A stretch of 64,000 bases of DNA from Streptomyces sp. CG1 (GTDB taxonomy: Bacteria > Actinomycetota > Actinomycetes > Streptomycetales > Streptomycetaceae): positions 1,178,001-1,242,000 of the forward strand of contig NZ_CP163518.1 of the NCBI RefSeq assembly GCF_041080625.1, written 5' to 3'. The position numbers and the translations under genes are program-made. Every line of letters starts with the position of its first letter. Positions within the stretch are counted from its first letter, which is position 1. Shown piece by piece: positions 20,092 through 28,700 of the stretch. Below the pieces are notes generated by a model. The model was not told the origin of the DNA. It did not search any database and saw only the letters and a list, made by a program, of their open reading frames with translations.

Positions 20092-21042
20092 GTGCAGCGC
20101 GTCCTCAAGATGTCCCAGGTCCACCGCAATCCGCGCCAGCCGCGTGAGTACTTCGACCGGGACGCGCTCAACGAACTGGCCAAGTCGATCGACAAGTACG
20201 GCCTCATGCAAGCCATCGAGGTCCGCCCCGACAACGAACTCGGCGGCTACGAGATCGTCTCCGGTGAACGCCGCTGGCGCGCTCACCAGATCCTCGGCAA
20301 GACCAAGATCCGCGCCAACGTCATCTCCGAGAGCAGCGAGATCCAGCGGTTCAAGCGATCCATGTCCGAGAACGTCAACCGCGCCGACATGACCCCCTTC
20401 GAGGAGGCCCGCGGGTTCCAGCGCATCCTCGACGAAGAGGAAGGCGCCACCATCAAGTCCGTCGCGGATGACTTTGGCAAGACGGTCACCTACGTCAAGC
20501 TGCGCCTGGCTCTGCTGGACCTGCGTGAAGAGGTCGCCAAGCACGTCGAGGCCGGTGAGATCGGCACCCAGGCAGCCGTTCAGATCGCCGCCCTGTCGCA
20601 CGCCCACCAGGGCGCGCTGCTTGCCAAGTTCGCACGTGGAGAGTTCGCTTCGGACAACGAGATCGTGCACTTCGCCTTCGCGATGAGGCAGCAGCAGGAT
20701 CAGGCCGTCCTCATGATCGTCGAGGAGATGACGGACGAGGAGCGCCGCGAGCGCGCCTCGGCGCAGAAGAAGACTCGCAGCACGCTCGACAAGATCGAGC
20801 AGGTGCGGGTACTCCTTGACGAGATCGCACGCACCGAACCGATCAAGCTCGCCGAGATGCTCGACGGGCAGGTAGGGGCGCGCCTGGAGCAGCTCGACCG
20901 GGTCGCAGAGTCCTTGACCAGGGCCCGGTTCCAGGTCAAGCAGGCCAAGGCGCACGCCGAAGCTCGGCAGTTGGTGACGGTCAACCCCGATGCCGTCCAC
21001 GACGGTCAGCAGAACACGGCACGCGAGCCTGCCACTGCCTGA
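20092..21042 (+). CDS. ParB/Spo0J-like partition-type protein
   Basis: A 316-residue ParB-family protein. The CTP-binding N domain shows NPRQPREYFD near residue 12, LMQAIEVRP and the GERRWRA box near 55. The central DNA-binding HTH is TIKSVADDFGKTVTYVKLRL near 120. The C-terminal third is helical. No ParA gene lies nearby, so it may act as a phage/plasmid-type regulator or partition factor and not in chromosome segregation. GTG 20092 follows GGAG at ideal spacing; starting at the internal ATG would remove the first beta-strand. It is the first gene of a rightward run of small genes. Confidence 0.85.
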   Translation: MQRVLKMSQVHRNPRQPREYFDRDALNELAKSIDKYGLMQAIEVRPDNELGGYEIVSGERRWRAHQILGKTKIRANVISESSEIQRFKRSMSENVNRADMTPFEEARGFQRILDEEEGATIKSVADDFGKTVTYVKLRLALLDLREEVAKHVEAGEIGTQAAVQIAALSHAHQGALLAKFARGEFASDNEIVHFAFAMRQQQDQAVLMIVEEMTDEERRERASAQKKTRSTLDKIEQVRVLLDEIARTEPIKLAEMLDGQVGARLEQLDRVAESLTRARFQVKQAKAHAEARQLVTVNPDAVHDGQQNTAREPATA

Positions 21043-21125
21043 CCACCATTTCCAGCCGGGTGCGCGGCCCGTCATCCGCGCGCCCGCAGCACCGACCTTC
21101 CACATCCCGGGGAGATAGCACCACC

Positions 21126-21440
21126 ATGCGCTACAGCGCACCCCTCACTCGTGTCCAGGCCGTACAGCTCGGCAAGGACGTCGGGGTGATCCTCGGCACC
21201 GCCGCGAACGCCCTGCACCACATGCACGGCATCAACATCGACAGTCTGATGCGGGCTTTCACCTCTTCTCCCTCGGTGGAGGTCACCGCCGCCCGCTACC
21301 TGCGGGCCCTCGAAGAGGACCTGTCCCCCGGTGAGGCGGCAGCTCGCGCGGCCAGCGCGCTCGTTCACGACTGGGCGGACGCCGTGTTTGAAACCCAGCG
21401 CCGCCTGACGTCGGCCGCAAGCGAGGAGGGCACCAAGTGA
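21126..21440 (+). CDS. Hypothetical helical protein
   Basis: A 104-residue predicted all-alpha protein of unknown family. The start at 21126 follows GGGGAG. It overlaps the next small gene by 4 bases (GTGA), which supports real translation coupling. It belongs to the phage/plasmid-like run that begins with the ParB-like gene. Confidence 0.6.
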   Translation: MRYSAPLTRVQAVQLGKDVGVILGTAANALHHMHGINIDSLMRAFTSSPSVEVTAARYLRALEEDLSPGEAAARAASALVHDWADAVFETQRRLTSAASEEGTK

Positions 21441-21661
21441 ACTGCACCTCAGCAGGCCGGGAGTGGACGGCCATGCAGCGAGCCGAGTTCGACCGCGACG
21501 CTCCCCTCGAACTGCACGTCCCCACGGGCCGGCCGCGTATCCCAGCCGCGCCGGACGCGTTTGGTACCGAGGCACTCTTCGGCGATCCGGTGCCCGCACC
21601 GCAGCGGCGCGCCAGGCCGCCCCAACCTGGCGACTCTGGCGGGCAGGACGGGCTGTTCTGA
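21437..21661 (+). CDS. Hypothetical small protein
   Basis: A 74-residue protein with no recognised domain, rich in Pro, Asp and Arg and ending in GGQDGLF. Its GTG start overlaps the upstream stop by 4 bases, and the next gene begins 7 bases after its stop. Operon position is the main support. Confidence 0.5.
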   Translation: MNCTSAGREWTAMQRAEFDRDAPLELHVPTGRPRIPAAPDAFGTEALFGDPVPAPQRRARPPQPGDSGGQDGLF

Positions 21662-21667
21662 GCGCCG

Positions 21668-21910
21668 ATGCCAGCCAATCCAACGATGGTCGACGCCATC
21701 GATGTCCTCGGTGTTGCTGCGCCTGAGTGCGACGAGTGTGAGGGAGCCGGCACGGTCACCTTCTTCCATGGGCCGTACGAGCGAACGCGCGAATGTGACG
21801 CCTGCTACGGGGTGGGGCGCCGCACACCATGCCCCGGCTGCACCGACGGAACGAGCCCGAAGACCGGCGAGACCTGCTGGACCTGTGAGGGCTTTGCCGT
21901 TCTCTGCTGA
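21668..21910 (+). CDS. DnaJ-type CxxCxGxG zinc-finger small protein
   Basis: An 80-residue protein with four CxxC units: CDECEGAG, CDACYGVG, CPGCTDG and CWTCEGF. This is the spacing of the cysteine-rich zinc domain of DnaJ, here without a J domain. In DnaJ the domain binds unfolded peptides and two zinc ions. Stand-alone versions are common in actinophages and plasmids and are of uncertain role. Confidence 0.7.
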   Translation: MPANPTMVDAIDVLGVAAPECDECEGAGTVTFFHGPYERTRECDACYGVGRRTPCPGCTDGTSPKTGETCWTCEGFAVLC

Positions 21911-21944
21911 CCAAGAATAGGCCGATACTCAAATGGAGATTGCG

Positions 21945-22208
21945 ATGACTTCCGGAGACAGCCTCACGGCGGAAGCCCTGCGCACCGGACAACGGGTCAC
22001 CCGCGCCAGCGCGCCGCCCGGGATCGTCCGGCTGGCCATCACCCTGCCCGACGGCGCCACTCAGCACTTCGAGCGCCCCTCCACTGGAGGCTGCACGGAC
22101 TGGCGGGCCACAGAACTTGAAGGCCCGGGCTCAGGGTTCGTCTTCGACGAGCCCATCACCGCCAAGTGGGGCCGCGGACTGGGCACCGCCGCCGCCACAG
22201 CATCGTGA
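21945..22208 (+). CDS. Hypothetical small protein
   Basis: An 87-residue protein with several predicted beta-strands (IVRLAITLPDGATQHFERP, GFVFDEPITAKWG). ATG 21945 is preferred over 21933 because GGAG lies six bases before it. No family recognised. An AATAGG-containing imperfect hairpin lies upstream, between it and the zinc-finger gene. Confidence 0.5.
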   Translation: MTSGDSLTAEALRTGQRVTRASAPPGIVRLAITLPDGATQHFERPSTGGCTDWRATELEGPGSGFVFDEPITAKWGRGLGTAAATAS

Positions 22209-22224
22209 ACAGCAAGGAATCGTG

Positions 22225-22416
22225 ATGGACTACTTCGAAGAGCATGCCGACGTCACTCTCGCAAAGCCTGTCCCGAAGGGCATGCTCCGCCTTTTCGGGC
22301 AGGTGACCGGTCACGCGACCGATCCTTTCACCGGCAAGCGGCAGGTCATGGTGCTGTGGCCCGGCGCGACCAAGTCCCTCCCCTACGACCCGGACGAACT
22401 GACCCTCGCCGACTGA
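22225..22416 (+). CDS. Hypothetical small protein
   Basis: A 63-residue acidic protein, probably a small beta fold (MLRLFGQVTGHATDPFTGKR, MVLWPGATKSLPY). It follows the previous gene after 16 bases in the same unit. No family recognised. Confidence 0.5.
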   Translation: MDYFEEHADVTLAKPVPKGMLRLFGQVTGHATDPFTGKRQVMVLWPGATKSLPYDPDELTLAD

Positions 22417-22623
22417 CCCAAAAATAGGTCAGTGCACATCTTCGTGTTAGGTTCTTGATCGAGGTCAAGCCCTGGCACGGCCCGACCACCCACCCGACCT
22501 CCGGACGGGCAGCGACCCCCCGCGCCCCGCCCGCCCGGAACGGCTCGTCCGATACGAGCCACCCCTCCGGCCGGGACCCGCACACCCCCGCGGGTCCCGG
22601 CCACCCCATGGAGAGACGCCCCA
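22417..22623 (+). promoter_or_regulatory. Leader region with two perfect hairpins
   Basis: A 207-base gap inside the rightward gene run. It opens with a small hairpin around AATAGG (TGACC and GGTCA arms) and then holds GGCTCGT/ACGAGCC at 22542-22560 and a perfect 12-bp stem GGCCGGGACCCG/CGGGTCCCGGCC at 22569-22602. The second stem ends 21 bases before the next start codon. It may be an internal terminator followed by a new promoter, or an attenuator. Confidence 0.5.
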
Positions 22624-22881
22624 ATGCCTGCCACAAGCACTCGAAACGAAAACGCCCTGTACGAGGCCCTCATCCTGGAGCGGTACGGCCGCAGCCTCGA
22701 TGAACTCCTCCAGGAACAGACCCGGCGCCCCCTGCCCGAACTCCTCAAGGAACAGCAGCGCCGCCCACGGGTACCGCCCGTCCCCGTCCAGCAGCAGCCC
22801 AAGCCAGACCCGGATGCCGCCGAGCACTACGCCGCTCTCCTCGAAGCCACCGCCCCGCGCCCGCGCCGGAGCGCCGCGTGA
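22624..22881 (+). CDS. Hypothetical charged helical protein
   Basis: An 85-residue, highly charged protein predicted to be mainly helical (NALYEALILERYGRSLDELLQ). Near-repeats of LLQEQTRRPLPELLKEQQRR are visible. Its stop overlaps the start of the VRR-NUC gene by 4 bases, so the two are probably translated together. No known family. Confidence 0.55.
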   Translation: MPATSTRNENALYEALILERYGRSLDELLQEQTRRPLPELLKEQQRRPRVPPVPVQQQPKPDPDAAEHYAALLEATAPRPRRSAA

Positions 22882-23198
22882 CCGAGGAGCAGTTCCGCCG
22901 CCACGTCCGCAAGATCGCCGCACTTCGCGGCTGGACTCTCGCCTACCACACGCACAACTCGCAGCGCAGCGACGCCGGCTGGCCCGACGAGGTGTACGGG
23001 CACCCGAAGACCAGACGGACGATCTTCGCCGAGTTCAAGTCCAACACCGGTCGGATACGCCCCGAGCAACGCGACTGGCTCCGTCACCTGGCGGCCTGCG
23101 GCTTCGAAACCGCCATGTGGCGGCCAAAGGACCTCGACCTCATCGTCACCGTTCTCGCTCCCAACGGGCCCAGAGCCCAACTCCCCGAACGCTTCTGA
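22878..23198 (+). CDS. VRR-NUC domain nuclease
   Basis: A 106-residue stand-alone VRR-NUC protein of the PD-(D/E)xK nuclease superfamily. Motifs: GWPDEVYGHP near residue 35 (the conserved Asp), then FAEFKSNTGRI near 50 (ExK) and RPEQRDWLRHL (the conserved Gln). It ends with DLDLIVTVL. In phages such proteins act as structure-specific or Holliday-junction-type endonucleases. GTG start within the previous gene's stop. Confidence 0.85.
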   Translation: MTEEQFRRHVRKIAALRGWTLAYHTHNSQRSDAGWPDEVYGHPKTRRTIFAEFKSNTGRIRPEQRDWLRHLAACGFETAMWRPKDLDLIVTVLAPNGPRAQLPERF

Positions 23199-23217
23199 CA
23201 AGGAGATCCCACTCACC

Positions 23218-23337
23218 GTGCTTAACGCCGCCGTCCGCCCCTCCGAGGTACCGCCCGCACCCGGATCCATCTGGTGCAACTCCTGCGACAGTTGGTTCAA
23301 CGTCATCACCAACACCTGCCGCTGTAACAACCGCTGA
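23218..23337 (+). CDS. Tiny Cys-rich protein (39 aa)
   Basis: A 39-residue open frame starting at GTG 23218 after an AAGGAG ribosome-binding site and ending at 23337. The C-terminal half holds CNSCDSWF and TCRCNN, a possible one-zinc knuckle. It fills the gap between the VRR-NUC gene and the next small gene in the same direction. No known family. Confidence 0.5.
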   Translation: MLNAAVRPSEVPPAPGSIWCNSCDSWFNVITNTCRCNNR

Positions 23338-23353
23338 CCCCGGGAACATCACC

Positions 23354-23590
23354 GTGACCACTCCTGCTCGCGCAGCCAAACCGGCGGCGCCCACCACATC
23401 CGCCACCCCGTCCCGCGAGCCGGTCACACACCCCCGAGTCGCCCCGGACCTAACCGCCGGGGAGGCCCTCAAGTGGATCGCCCACCTCGCCAACGAACTG
23501 TGCGAGCACCTCACCGACGACCAATGGCGCCTGGCCGCCCAGATCAGAGACCTCGCCGAAACCGCCCGTCCAACCGCCGGAGCCTCCTGA
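23354..23590 (+). CDS. Hypothetical small protein
   Basis: A 78-residue protein with a disordered Ala/Pro/Thr-rich head and a helical tail (LTAGEALKWIAHLANELCEHL, DDQWRLAAQIRDLAE). Its stop codon overlaps the next start as TGATG. No known family. Confidence 0.5.
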   Translation: MTTPARAAKPAAPTTSATPSREPVTHPRVAPDLTAGEALKWIAHLANELCEHLTDDQWRLAAQIRDLAETARPTAGAS

Positions 23591-23895
23591 TGCACGCCCG
23601 CTTCCAGCCCCTGCCCAGCCAGAAACGCAGCCAGGAGGCGCACGACACTGCCCAGGCACTGCGTGATCGGCCTGGCGAGTGGGCGTACATCGAAACGCTC
23701 GCCAACCCGAACCGGGCCACGAACCTGGGCTACCGCATACGCACCGGCATGCACGCAGCGTTCCGGCCCGCAGGCGCCTTCGACGCCAGAGCGCGCAGCG
23801 TCGGTGACGGCACCGCAGATCTCTATGCCTGCTACATCGGCGCCACCGAGACACCAGCTGGTGACGACGCGCAGGCAGAGGCCGCCCAGCCTTGA
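23590..23895 (+). CDS. Hypothetical small protein
   Basis: A 101-residue protein. The central part (WAYIETLANPNRATNLGYRI, RTGMHAAFRPAGAFDARAR) looks like a small alpha/beta fold found in many actinobacterial mobile elements. No function is known. It is translationally coupled to the preceding gene. Confidence 0.5.
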   Translation: MHARFQPLPSQKRSQEAHDTAQALRDRPGEWAYIETLANPNRATNLGYRIRTGMHAAFRPAGAFDARARSVGDGTADLYACYIGATETPAGDDAQAEAAQP

Positions 23896-23982
23896 CCTCT
23901 CTCCGCCGCGCAATGCCCACCGACCATCGTCGGGCGGCTCGGCGCACCGTCCTGATCCCCTCGAACTCGAAGACCACGCACT

Positions 23983-24636
23983 GTGACAACCGGCTCCATA
24001 CACAACGCCAACCCGACCGCACACGACACGTACAGCAACTTCGCTGACCTTGCCGCCCATGAGGACGAGGGCCTGCACTGGACGCGCGAATGCCGCCGCG
24101 TCCCCGGCTCCGATCTCGCGCACATCGCGATTCACGGCGGCCACATTGAGGCCGGCACGACAGAAGCGGCGCTCGCTTGTGCGGGCAGTGCGGACAACTA
24201 CTACTCGTTCAAGGGCATCAAGACGGGCGCCAACCGAACGTTGCACGTCACCTCGACCCACTTCGATGAACCTCAGTGCGTCGACCTGCAAAGCGGCATG
24301 GCGCGGACGGTCTCCTGGCACGGGTTCAGCGGCGGCGACAAGATCACCGAAGTCGGCGGCCTCGACCACGACTTCTCCTACTGGATCACTGTGTCCCTGC
24401 AGCACGCCGGCTTCCCGGTCGCCGAAGCGGCGCCGGAGAGGGCCGGGAGCAGCCCCCTGAACATCTGCAACCGCAACCTCGCCGGGCGCGGCGTCCAACT
24501 GGAACTCTCCAGGGCTCAGCGAGCCGCGTTCTTCATGAACAACGACATGAGCGGTGGCAACCGGAACAACGTCACCGCGGAGTTCCACCGCTACATCGAG
24601 GCCATCCAGGCCGCCTACCGACGGCTTCGGGCGTGA
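23983..24636 (+). CDS. Poly-gamma-glutamate hydrolase family protein (PghP-like)
   Basis: A 217-residue zinc-dependent hydrolase of the phage poly-gamma-glutamate hydrolase family. Visible motifs: IAIHGGHIEAGTTEAAL near residue 45 (His and Glu metal ligands), HVTSTHFDEPQC near 90, and VSWHGFSGGDK near 110. The fold resembles zinc carboxypeptidases. It could degrade poly-gamma-glutamate or gamma-glutamyl cross-links during phage entry or release, or between cells. There is no signal peptide, so release would need lysis. GTG start. Confidence 0.85.
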   Translation: MTTGSIHNANPTAHDTYSNFADLAAHEDEGLHWTRECRRVPGSDLAHIAIHGGHIEAGTTEAALACAGSADNYYSFKGIKTGANRTLHVTSTHFDEPQCVDLQSGMARTVSWHGFSGGDKITEVGGLDHDFSYWITVSLQHAGFPVAEAAPERAGSSPLNICNRNLAGRGVQLELSRAQRAAFFMNNDMSGGNRNNVTAEFHRYIEAIQAAYRRLRA

Positions 24637-24932
24637 CGCTGGATGCAGACCGGTATCACAGAGCACGACACGAAACAGTGAGCGTGAGCGTCTTCACCTA
24701 CGAGCGCCATCTGCACGGGTACGCCGCCTACACAGGCCATCACGAATGGGTCGGTGACGTCTTCCCCTGCCTGCCGACGCCCGACTGCTACGGATGCGGC
24801 CGCTGGCACGGCTACACACGCGCCGGCCATAGCCCTAGCGATCCGCAGATGAGCGTCCACGGCTTCAGCAGCCGGAACGACGCCTCTCGCGCCCTCCAGG
24901 CCGTACGGCAAGCCTGGAGCCAGAGCGCCTGA
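24633..24932 (+). CDS. Hypothetical protein
   Basis: A 99-residue protein with Cys and His in CLPTPDCYGCGRWHGY, a possible single metal knuckle. GTG 24633 overlaps the upstream stop by 4 bases; another GTG at 24681 is possible. No family recognised. It is coupled to the PghP-like gene. Confidence 0.5.
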   Translation: MTLDADRYHRARHETVSVSVFTYERHLHGYAAYTGHHEWVGDVFPCLPTPDCYGCGRWHGYTRAGHSPSDPQMSVHGFSSRNDASRALQAVRQAWSQSA

Positions 24933-25029
24933 CCGGGCGGCCTGTACTCTTCGGCCGCGTCGCCCCGGCCTGGCACCGGGACGAAGCCCCGGCGCACTCG
25001 ATGAACGCCAACAACGGCAGACTGAGCCC

Positions 25030-25548
25030 ATGGACGCAGGACTTGCCGCGCTGCTCGGTGCCGCTGTCGGCTCTGCCACCACTCTTGGTGCCGCGATCGT
25101 GAGCGGCCGGGTACAGGCACGGGCACAACATGATCAGTGGCGCCGTCAGCACCGCCGGGACGCATACGCCAGCTACCTCAGCGCGCTCCACGACCGCGAC
25201 ATTGCCACGGACGCCATCTTCGACGCGCTGCGTTCCGACGCCCCCGACCTGCCCGACGTCGACGAGAAGATACGCCGCTTCATCGCCCTGGCCCGGGAGG
25301 TGCACCGCGCTGCCGAAGTCGTCATCCTCGAAGGACCGGCTGCCCTCGTGGAAGTCGCCGAGCGAGTCACCCACGCCTCCAGCGACCTCTCCCAAATCAT
25401 GCGGCGGATGGCCGAGGACGCGCACGCCGGAGACACCACCCGCAAAGCCGAGGACACCGCCCTTGCTGATGAACGAGAACGAATCCTCTACCAAGCGGTC
25501 AAGGACTTCCGCGTCGCAGCCCGCAGTGTCATCGGCAACACGGACTGA
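25030..25548 (+). CDS. Membrane-anchored helical protein
   Basis: A 172-residue protein. The N-terminus is a short hydrophobic segment (LAALLGAAVGSATTLGAAIV), predicted to span or insert in the membrane. The rest is a long charged helical region with likely coiled-coil character (RAQHDQWRRQHRRDAYASYL, ERVTHASSDLSQIMRRMAED). Such proteins recur in Streptomyces accessory DNA; the role is unknown. Confidence 0.65.
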   Translation: MDAGLAALLGAAVGSATTLGAAIVSGRVQARAQHDQWRRQHRRDAYASYLSALHDRDIATDAIFDALRSDAPDLPDVDEKIRRFIALAREVHRAAEVVILEGPAALVEVAERVTHASSDLSQIMRRMAEDAHAGDTTRKAEDTALADERERILYQAVKDFRVAARSVIGNTD

Positions 25549-25751
25549 CTGAGCAAACCCTGACCGGCACGACCGCCGGGAAGTATGAGGCACTGATCGG
25601 CTGGGGACGTTAGACGACGGGCGGAAGGCATGCCCCACAACTACGGCTGTTGGCCGGAGCCCGCCGCCGTAGTGGGTGGGCTGCACTACCGTGTCCACCA
25701 CAGCCGGTACGGCCGCGACCTGGTGGAAACGATGCCGAGGGGCAGGGGCGG

Positions 25752-26387
25752 ATGGGACGCACCAAGGACCATCAGTACGTACTCCTGGAGGCGCTCCGCA
25801 CAGCGCATCGCGCTTCGCCTCACGGGTGGGTGACCGGGACGCTGGGGCTGAGCCGCCACAGCGTCGAGCAGCTCGTGGCCACCGGTCTGGCCGAGTGGGC
25901 GGACCCCAGTGAGCGGGCCGAGTTGTCCGCATACGCAGGGAGGCCCGTCGTCTGGGCAGCCCGGCCAAGCAGCGAAGGCCTCGACATCCTGCTGTATACC
26001 GAGGCACGGACGCGTCCACCGTCACAGCAGCCACCCTCGCCAGAATCCGAGCCCGGTCGCAAGGAAGTCGGCCTACTTCCTTCCGAGATGACGATGTTGC
26101 GTCTCTACCTTTCGCTCGGCGGCAGCCTTCAGCATCCCCCAGCCACAGGGCTCGACGAGGCCGTCCGTGCGGCCCAATTCCGGAAGGAGACCAATCGCTG
26201 GCTCCTACACGTAACCGAAGCGCAGATTGCCTCCATCGCGTACGCCTTCTACCTGGAGGGGCACAGAGGCCACGTCACTGCGGCCAACCGCTTCAGCCGC
26301 AACTACGGCATCACCTACCGCCCAGGCACGGGCACACCCGCCTCCACCGAACCCGCAACGGCAAAGTCGGCAGTGGGGATGCGCTAA
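25752..26387 (+). CDS. Hypothetical protein with HTH-like features
   Basis: A 211-residue protein. The N-terminal part (WVTGTLGLSRHSVEQLVATGLAEW) has the look of a winged HTH, the middle is a disordered Pro/Ser/Glu linker, and the C-terminal half is helical. ATG 25752 was chosen at the start of the homogeneous region. Possibly a DNA-binding protein of the element; no family recognised. Confidence 0.55.
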   Translation: MGRTKDHQYVLLEALRTAHRASPHGWVTGTLGLSRHSVEQLVATGLAEWADPSERAELSAYAGRPVVWAARPSSEGLDILLYTEARTRPPSQQPPSPESEPGRKEVGLLPSEMTMLRLYLSLGGSLQHPPATGLDEAVRAAQFRKETNRWLLHVTEAQIASIAYAFYLEGHRGHVTAANRFSRNYGITYRPGTGTPASTEPATAKSAVGMR

Positions 26388-26423
26388 GGAGCGGTCGGCG
26401 GGTTCGGCCCCAGGGCGGCAGAG

Positions 26424-26450
26424 CAGAGTGTTCCTTCTGCCGGCACTCTG
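26424..26450. terminator. Possible hairpin terminator
   Basis: CAGAGTG at 26424-26430 and CACTCTG at 26444-26450 form a perfect 7-bp stem with a 13-base loop. It lies 37 bases after a stop codon and before the ParB-like cassette. The stem is modest, so this is tentative. Confidence 0.35.
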
Positions 26451-26594
26451 TTCGCCGAGCCGGTGACCTTGGACCATACGAGCGCCTCGTCGGGCACGAG
26501 GACAGACCTGCACCCCGATCCGGAGTCGCCCTCGGCTGACAACGCCTCGCGGGTGATCGCTTAGGCTCGACGGTGGGCGTGGGGCTGGAGTCTC

Positions 26595-27263
26595 GTGTCC
26601 ACTGCCGCAACCCGCATCCCCGCCTCCCTCGCGAATCTGGCCGTACCGATCGGCGAGCTCAACCTGTACCACCGCAACCCGCGGACGGGTGATCTCGACG
26701 CCATCTGCGAATCCCTGTCCGTCAACGGGCAGTACCGGCCGATTGTCGTCAATCGCGGCACCATGACCGGCCGCCCGAACGAGATCCTCGCCGGCAACCA
26801 CACGTTCAAGGCCGCCCAGCAGCTCGGCTGGACTGACATCGCTGTCACGTGGCTCGACGTCGACGACGACGCAGCGGCCAAGATCGTCATCGTCGACAAC
26901 CGCACCAGCGACCTGGCTGGCTACGACAGCGTGCTCCTCGCGGACATCCTCACCGAGCTCCCCGACCTTCAGGGCACCGGCTACGACCAGGACCAGCTCG
27001 ACCAACTCCTCGACGAGACCGCCCTGCCCGCGCCCATCGAGTTGCCCACTGATGGCGCTGACACGGGTGCCGCGGCGACGGTGGACTACCTCCAGTGGGG
27101 CTACTTGCAGTGGTCCTCCACCCGCGTGCGGATCACGCAGGCTGAGGTCGAACTGCTCGACGCGTTGTACAAGGAGTTCGTCGGCGAGCATGACTCCGAC
27201 ATGGGCTTCGGCTGGCACGTCCTCAACGACGAGCATCGTGCCGAAGGAGGGGCTGCGGCGTGA
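26595..27263 (+). CDS. ParB/Srx-fold protein (phage type)
   Basis: A 222-residue protein with a ParB-like N domain: LYHRNPRTGDLDAICESL, GQYRPIVVNRGT, then PNEILAGNHTFKAAQQLGW. Here G(N/H)H replaces the GERR CTPase box of partition ParB. The C-terminal half, VDYLQWGYLQWSSTRVRITQAE, is a separate conserved piece. Phage ParB-fold proteins of this type are linked to DNA-processing or modification enzymes. The GTG start of the next gene overlaps its stop by 4 bases, so the pair is translated together. Confidence 0.8.
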   Translation: MSTAATRIPASLANLAVPIGELNLYHRNPRTGDLDAICESLSVNGQYRPIVVNRGTMTGRPNEILAGNHTFKAAQQLGWTDIAVTWLDVDDDAAAKIVIVDNRTSDLAGYDSVLLADILTELPDLQGTGYDQDQLDQLLDETALPAPIELPTDGADTGAAATVDYLQWGYLQWSSTRVRITQAEVELLDALYKEFVGEHDSDMGFGWHVLNDEHRAEGGAAA

Positions 27264-28696
27264 GCCTAGACGTCCGCTTCGACCCCGCGTACCCGCTGAG
27301 CAAGCTCAGGCCTGCGGACTACAACCCGCGACGGCTGTCGGAAGAGTCCTTCACCCGGCTCCAGGCGTCGCTGCGCCGCCACGGTGTGGTCAAGCCGGTC
27401 ATCCTGAATGCCGACGGCACCCTGGTCGCGGGCCACCAGAGGACCAAGGGCCTGAAGGCCATCGGGCAGACGACGACCCCGGCAATGATCCTTCCGCAGA
27501 AGGTCCGCCTTCAGGACGAGATCAAGTTCAACCTCCTCCACAACCGAGTCGAAACCGAATCGTCCGTCGTGTACGCGGAACCCGGGCCCATCGGCCAGTG
27601 GTGCTGGATCCCGTGGCAGACCATCCAGGTCGAGGAGTCCAAGAACCTTCCCTTCCAGCAGGCGATCGGCTTCATGACCGCCGCGCACGGCCCCTGGGGC
27701 TCCGTGGTGATCGACGACCAGGGCCGCATCGTGCTGAACGCCGAGTACGCGGCTGTCGCCAAGTCCCAACGCTTCGACGTCCTCGCCTGGACCGTCGCCT
27801 CCTTCGACGCCGGCCAACTCGTGGAGGATCTCACCGGCGAGTACGGCGTGTACGACTGGTCCGGTCTCGAAGAGCAGGCGCCAGTGTGGAATCAGCACAT
27901 CGTCCAGCCCAACCGTCTGCGCGAGCACTCCTCGAAGGCGAAAGCGGACAAGGTCCGCTACAAATCCGAGGTCTGGGAGCGCCTCGTGCTGCCTTGGCTG
28001 ACCACGTCCCACCGAGTGGTGGACTTCGGCGCCGGCCACGGTGACTACGCCCGGCACCTGCGCTCCAAGGGCTACAAGATCCACGATTACGAGCCGTACC
28101 GCACCCTGAAGGGGAAGTACGCCGTGGACATCCGCGCAGTCGTCGGCCAACTCCGCTCCATCGAGCGGGAACTGCGCCAGAACGGCCTGTATGAGGTCGT
28201 GGTTCTCGACTCCGTCATCAACGCCACGACCAGCCTCGACTACCAGCACTGGGTGTTGGTCACCGTGAACGCGCTGTGCGCAGCGGACGGGCGTGTGTGC
28301 ATCGGTACCCGGAATCTGGAGCGCGAGTTGGCGTACGAGAACTCCGAGCACTCCATCAGCCGTGACTCCACACGCCTGTCGTTCCTCGACAGCGAGAACG
28401 TGGACATGCGGTTCGTGCGCGGCAAGTGGCAGAGGATCCGCTACCACACGCCGGAGTCCCTCCGCGGTCTGCTGTCACGCTACTTCAAGGAGGTGGAGAT
28501 CAGCGACACCTCGCGGGCCACGGTCAAGGCCGTGTGTGGGCGCCCCTTGGCGTTGCCCACTGAGGAATACGAAAGGGCTTTCTCGGAGGAATTCAACATG
28601 CCCTACCCTAACGGTTTCCGGCACAACAAGCACGAGGATATCTCCGAAATCCTGATAGAATTGATCAAGGAGAAGAACTCACATCTAGAGGAGTAA
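27260..28696 (+). CDS. ParB-domain / SAM-methyltransferase fusion
   Basis: A 478-residue two-domain protein. Residues 1-90 are ParB-like (LRPADYNPRRLSEESFTRLQ, GVVKPVILNADGTLVAGHQR). Residues 95-225 are a linker domain with several Trp. A class I methyltransferase begins near 245 with VVDFGAGHGDYARHL (motif I, SAM-binding), EPYR near 276 and VVVLDSVINATTS near 312. No DPPY/NPPY catalytic motif of adenine or cytosine-N4 methylases and no PCQ motif is visible, so the target is not a standard N6A/N4C/5mC reaction on sequence grounds. The 3' end is less GC-rich than its surroundings, which suggests transfer. Confidence 0.8.
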   Translation: MSLDVRFDPAYPLSKLRPADYNPRRLSEESFTRLQASLRRHGVVKPVILNADGTLVAGHQRTKGLKAIGQTTTPAMILPQKVRLQDEIKFNLLHNRVETESSVVYAEPGPIGQWCWIPWQTIQVEESKNLPFQQAIGFMTAAHGPWGSVVIDDQGRIVLNAEYAAVAKSQRFDVLAWTVASFDAGQLVEDLTGEYGVYDWSGLEEQAPVWNQHIVQPNRLREHSSKAKADKVRYKSEVWERLVLPWLTTSHRVVDFGAGHGDYARHLRSKGYKIHDYEPYRTLKGKYAVDIRAVVGQLRSIERELRQNGLYEVVVLDSVINATTSLDYQHWVLVTVNALCAADGRVCIGTRNLERELAYENSEHSISRDSTRLSFLDSENVDMRFVRGKWQRIRYHTPESLRGLLSRYFKEVEISDTSRATVKAVCGRPLALPTEEYERAFSEEFNMPYPNGFRHNKHEDISEILIELIKEKNSHLEE

Positions 28697-28700
28697 TGGA

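Noticed and set aside
20092..21042. Chromosomal parB near the replication origin
   Set aside because: No parA, gidB, jag or parS sites nearby; surrounding small genes are of phage/plasmid type.
26595..28696. Classical restriction-modification methylase
   Set aside because: The DPPY/NPPY or PCQ motifs are missing and there is no restriction endonuclease gene next to it.
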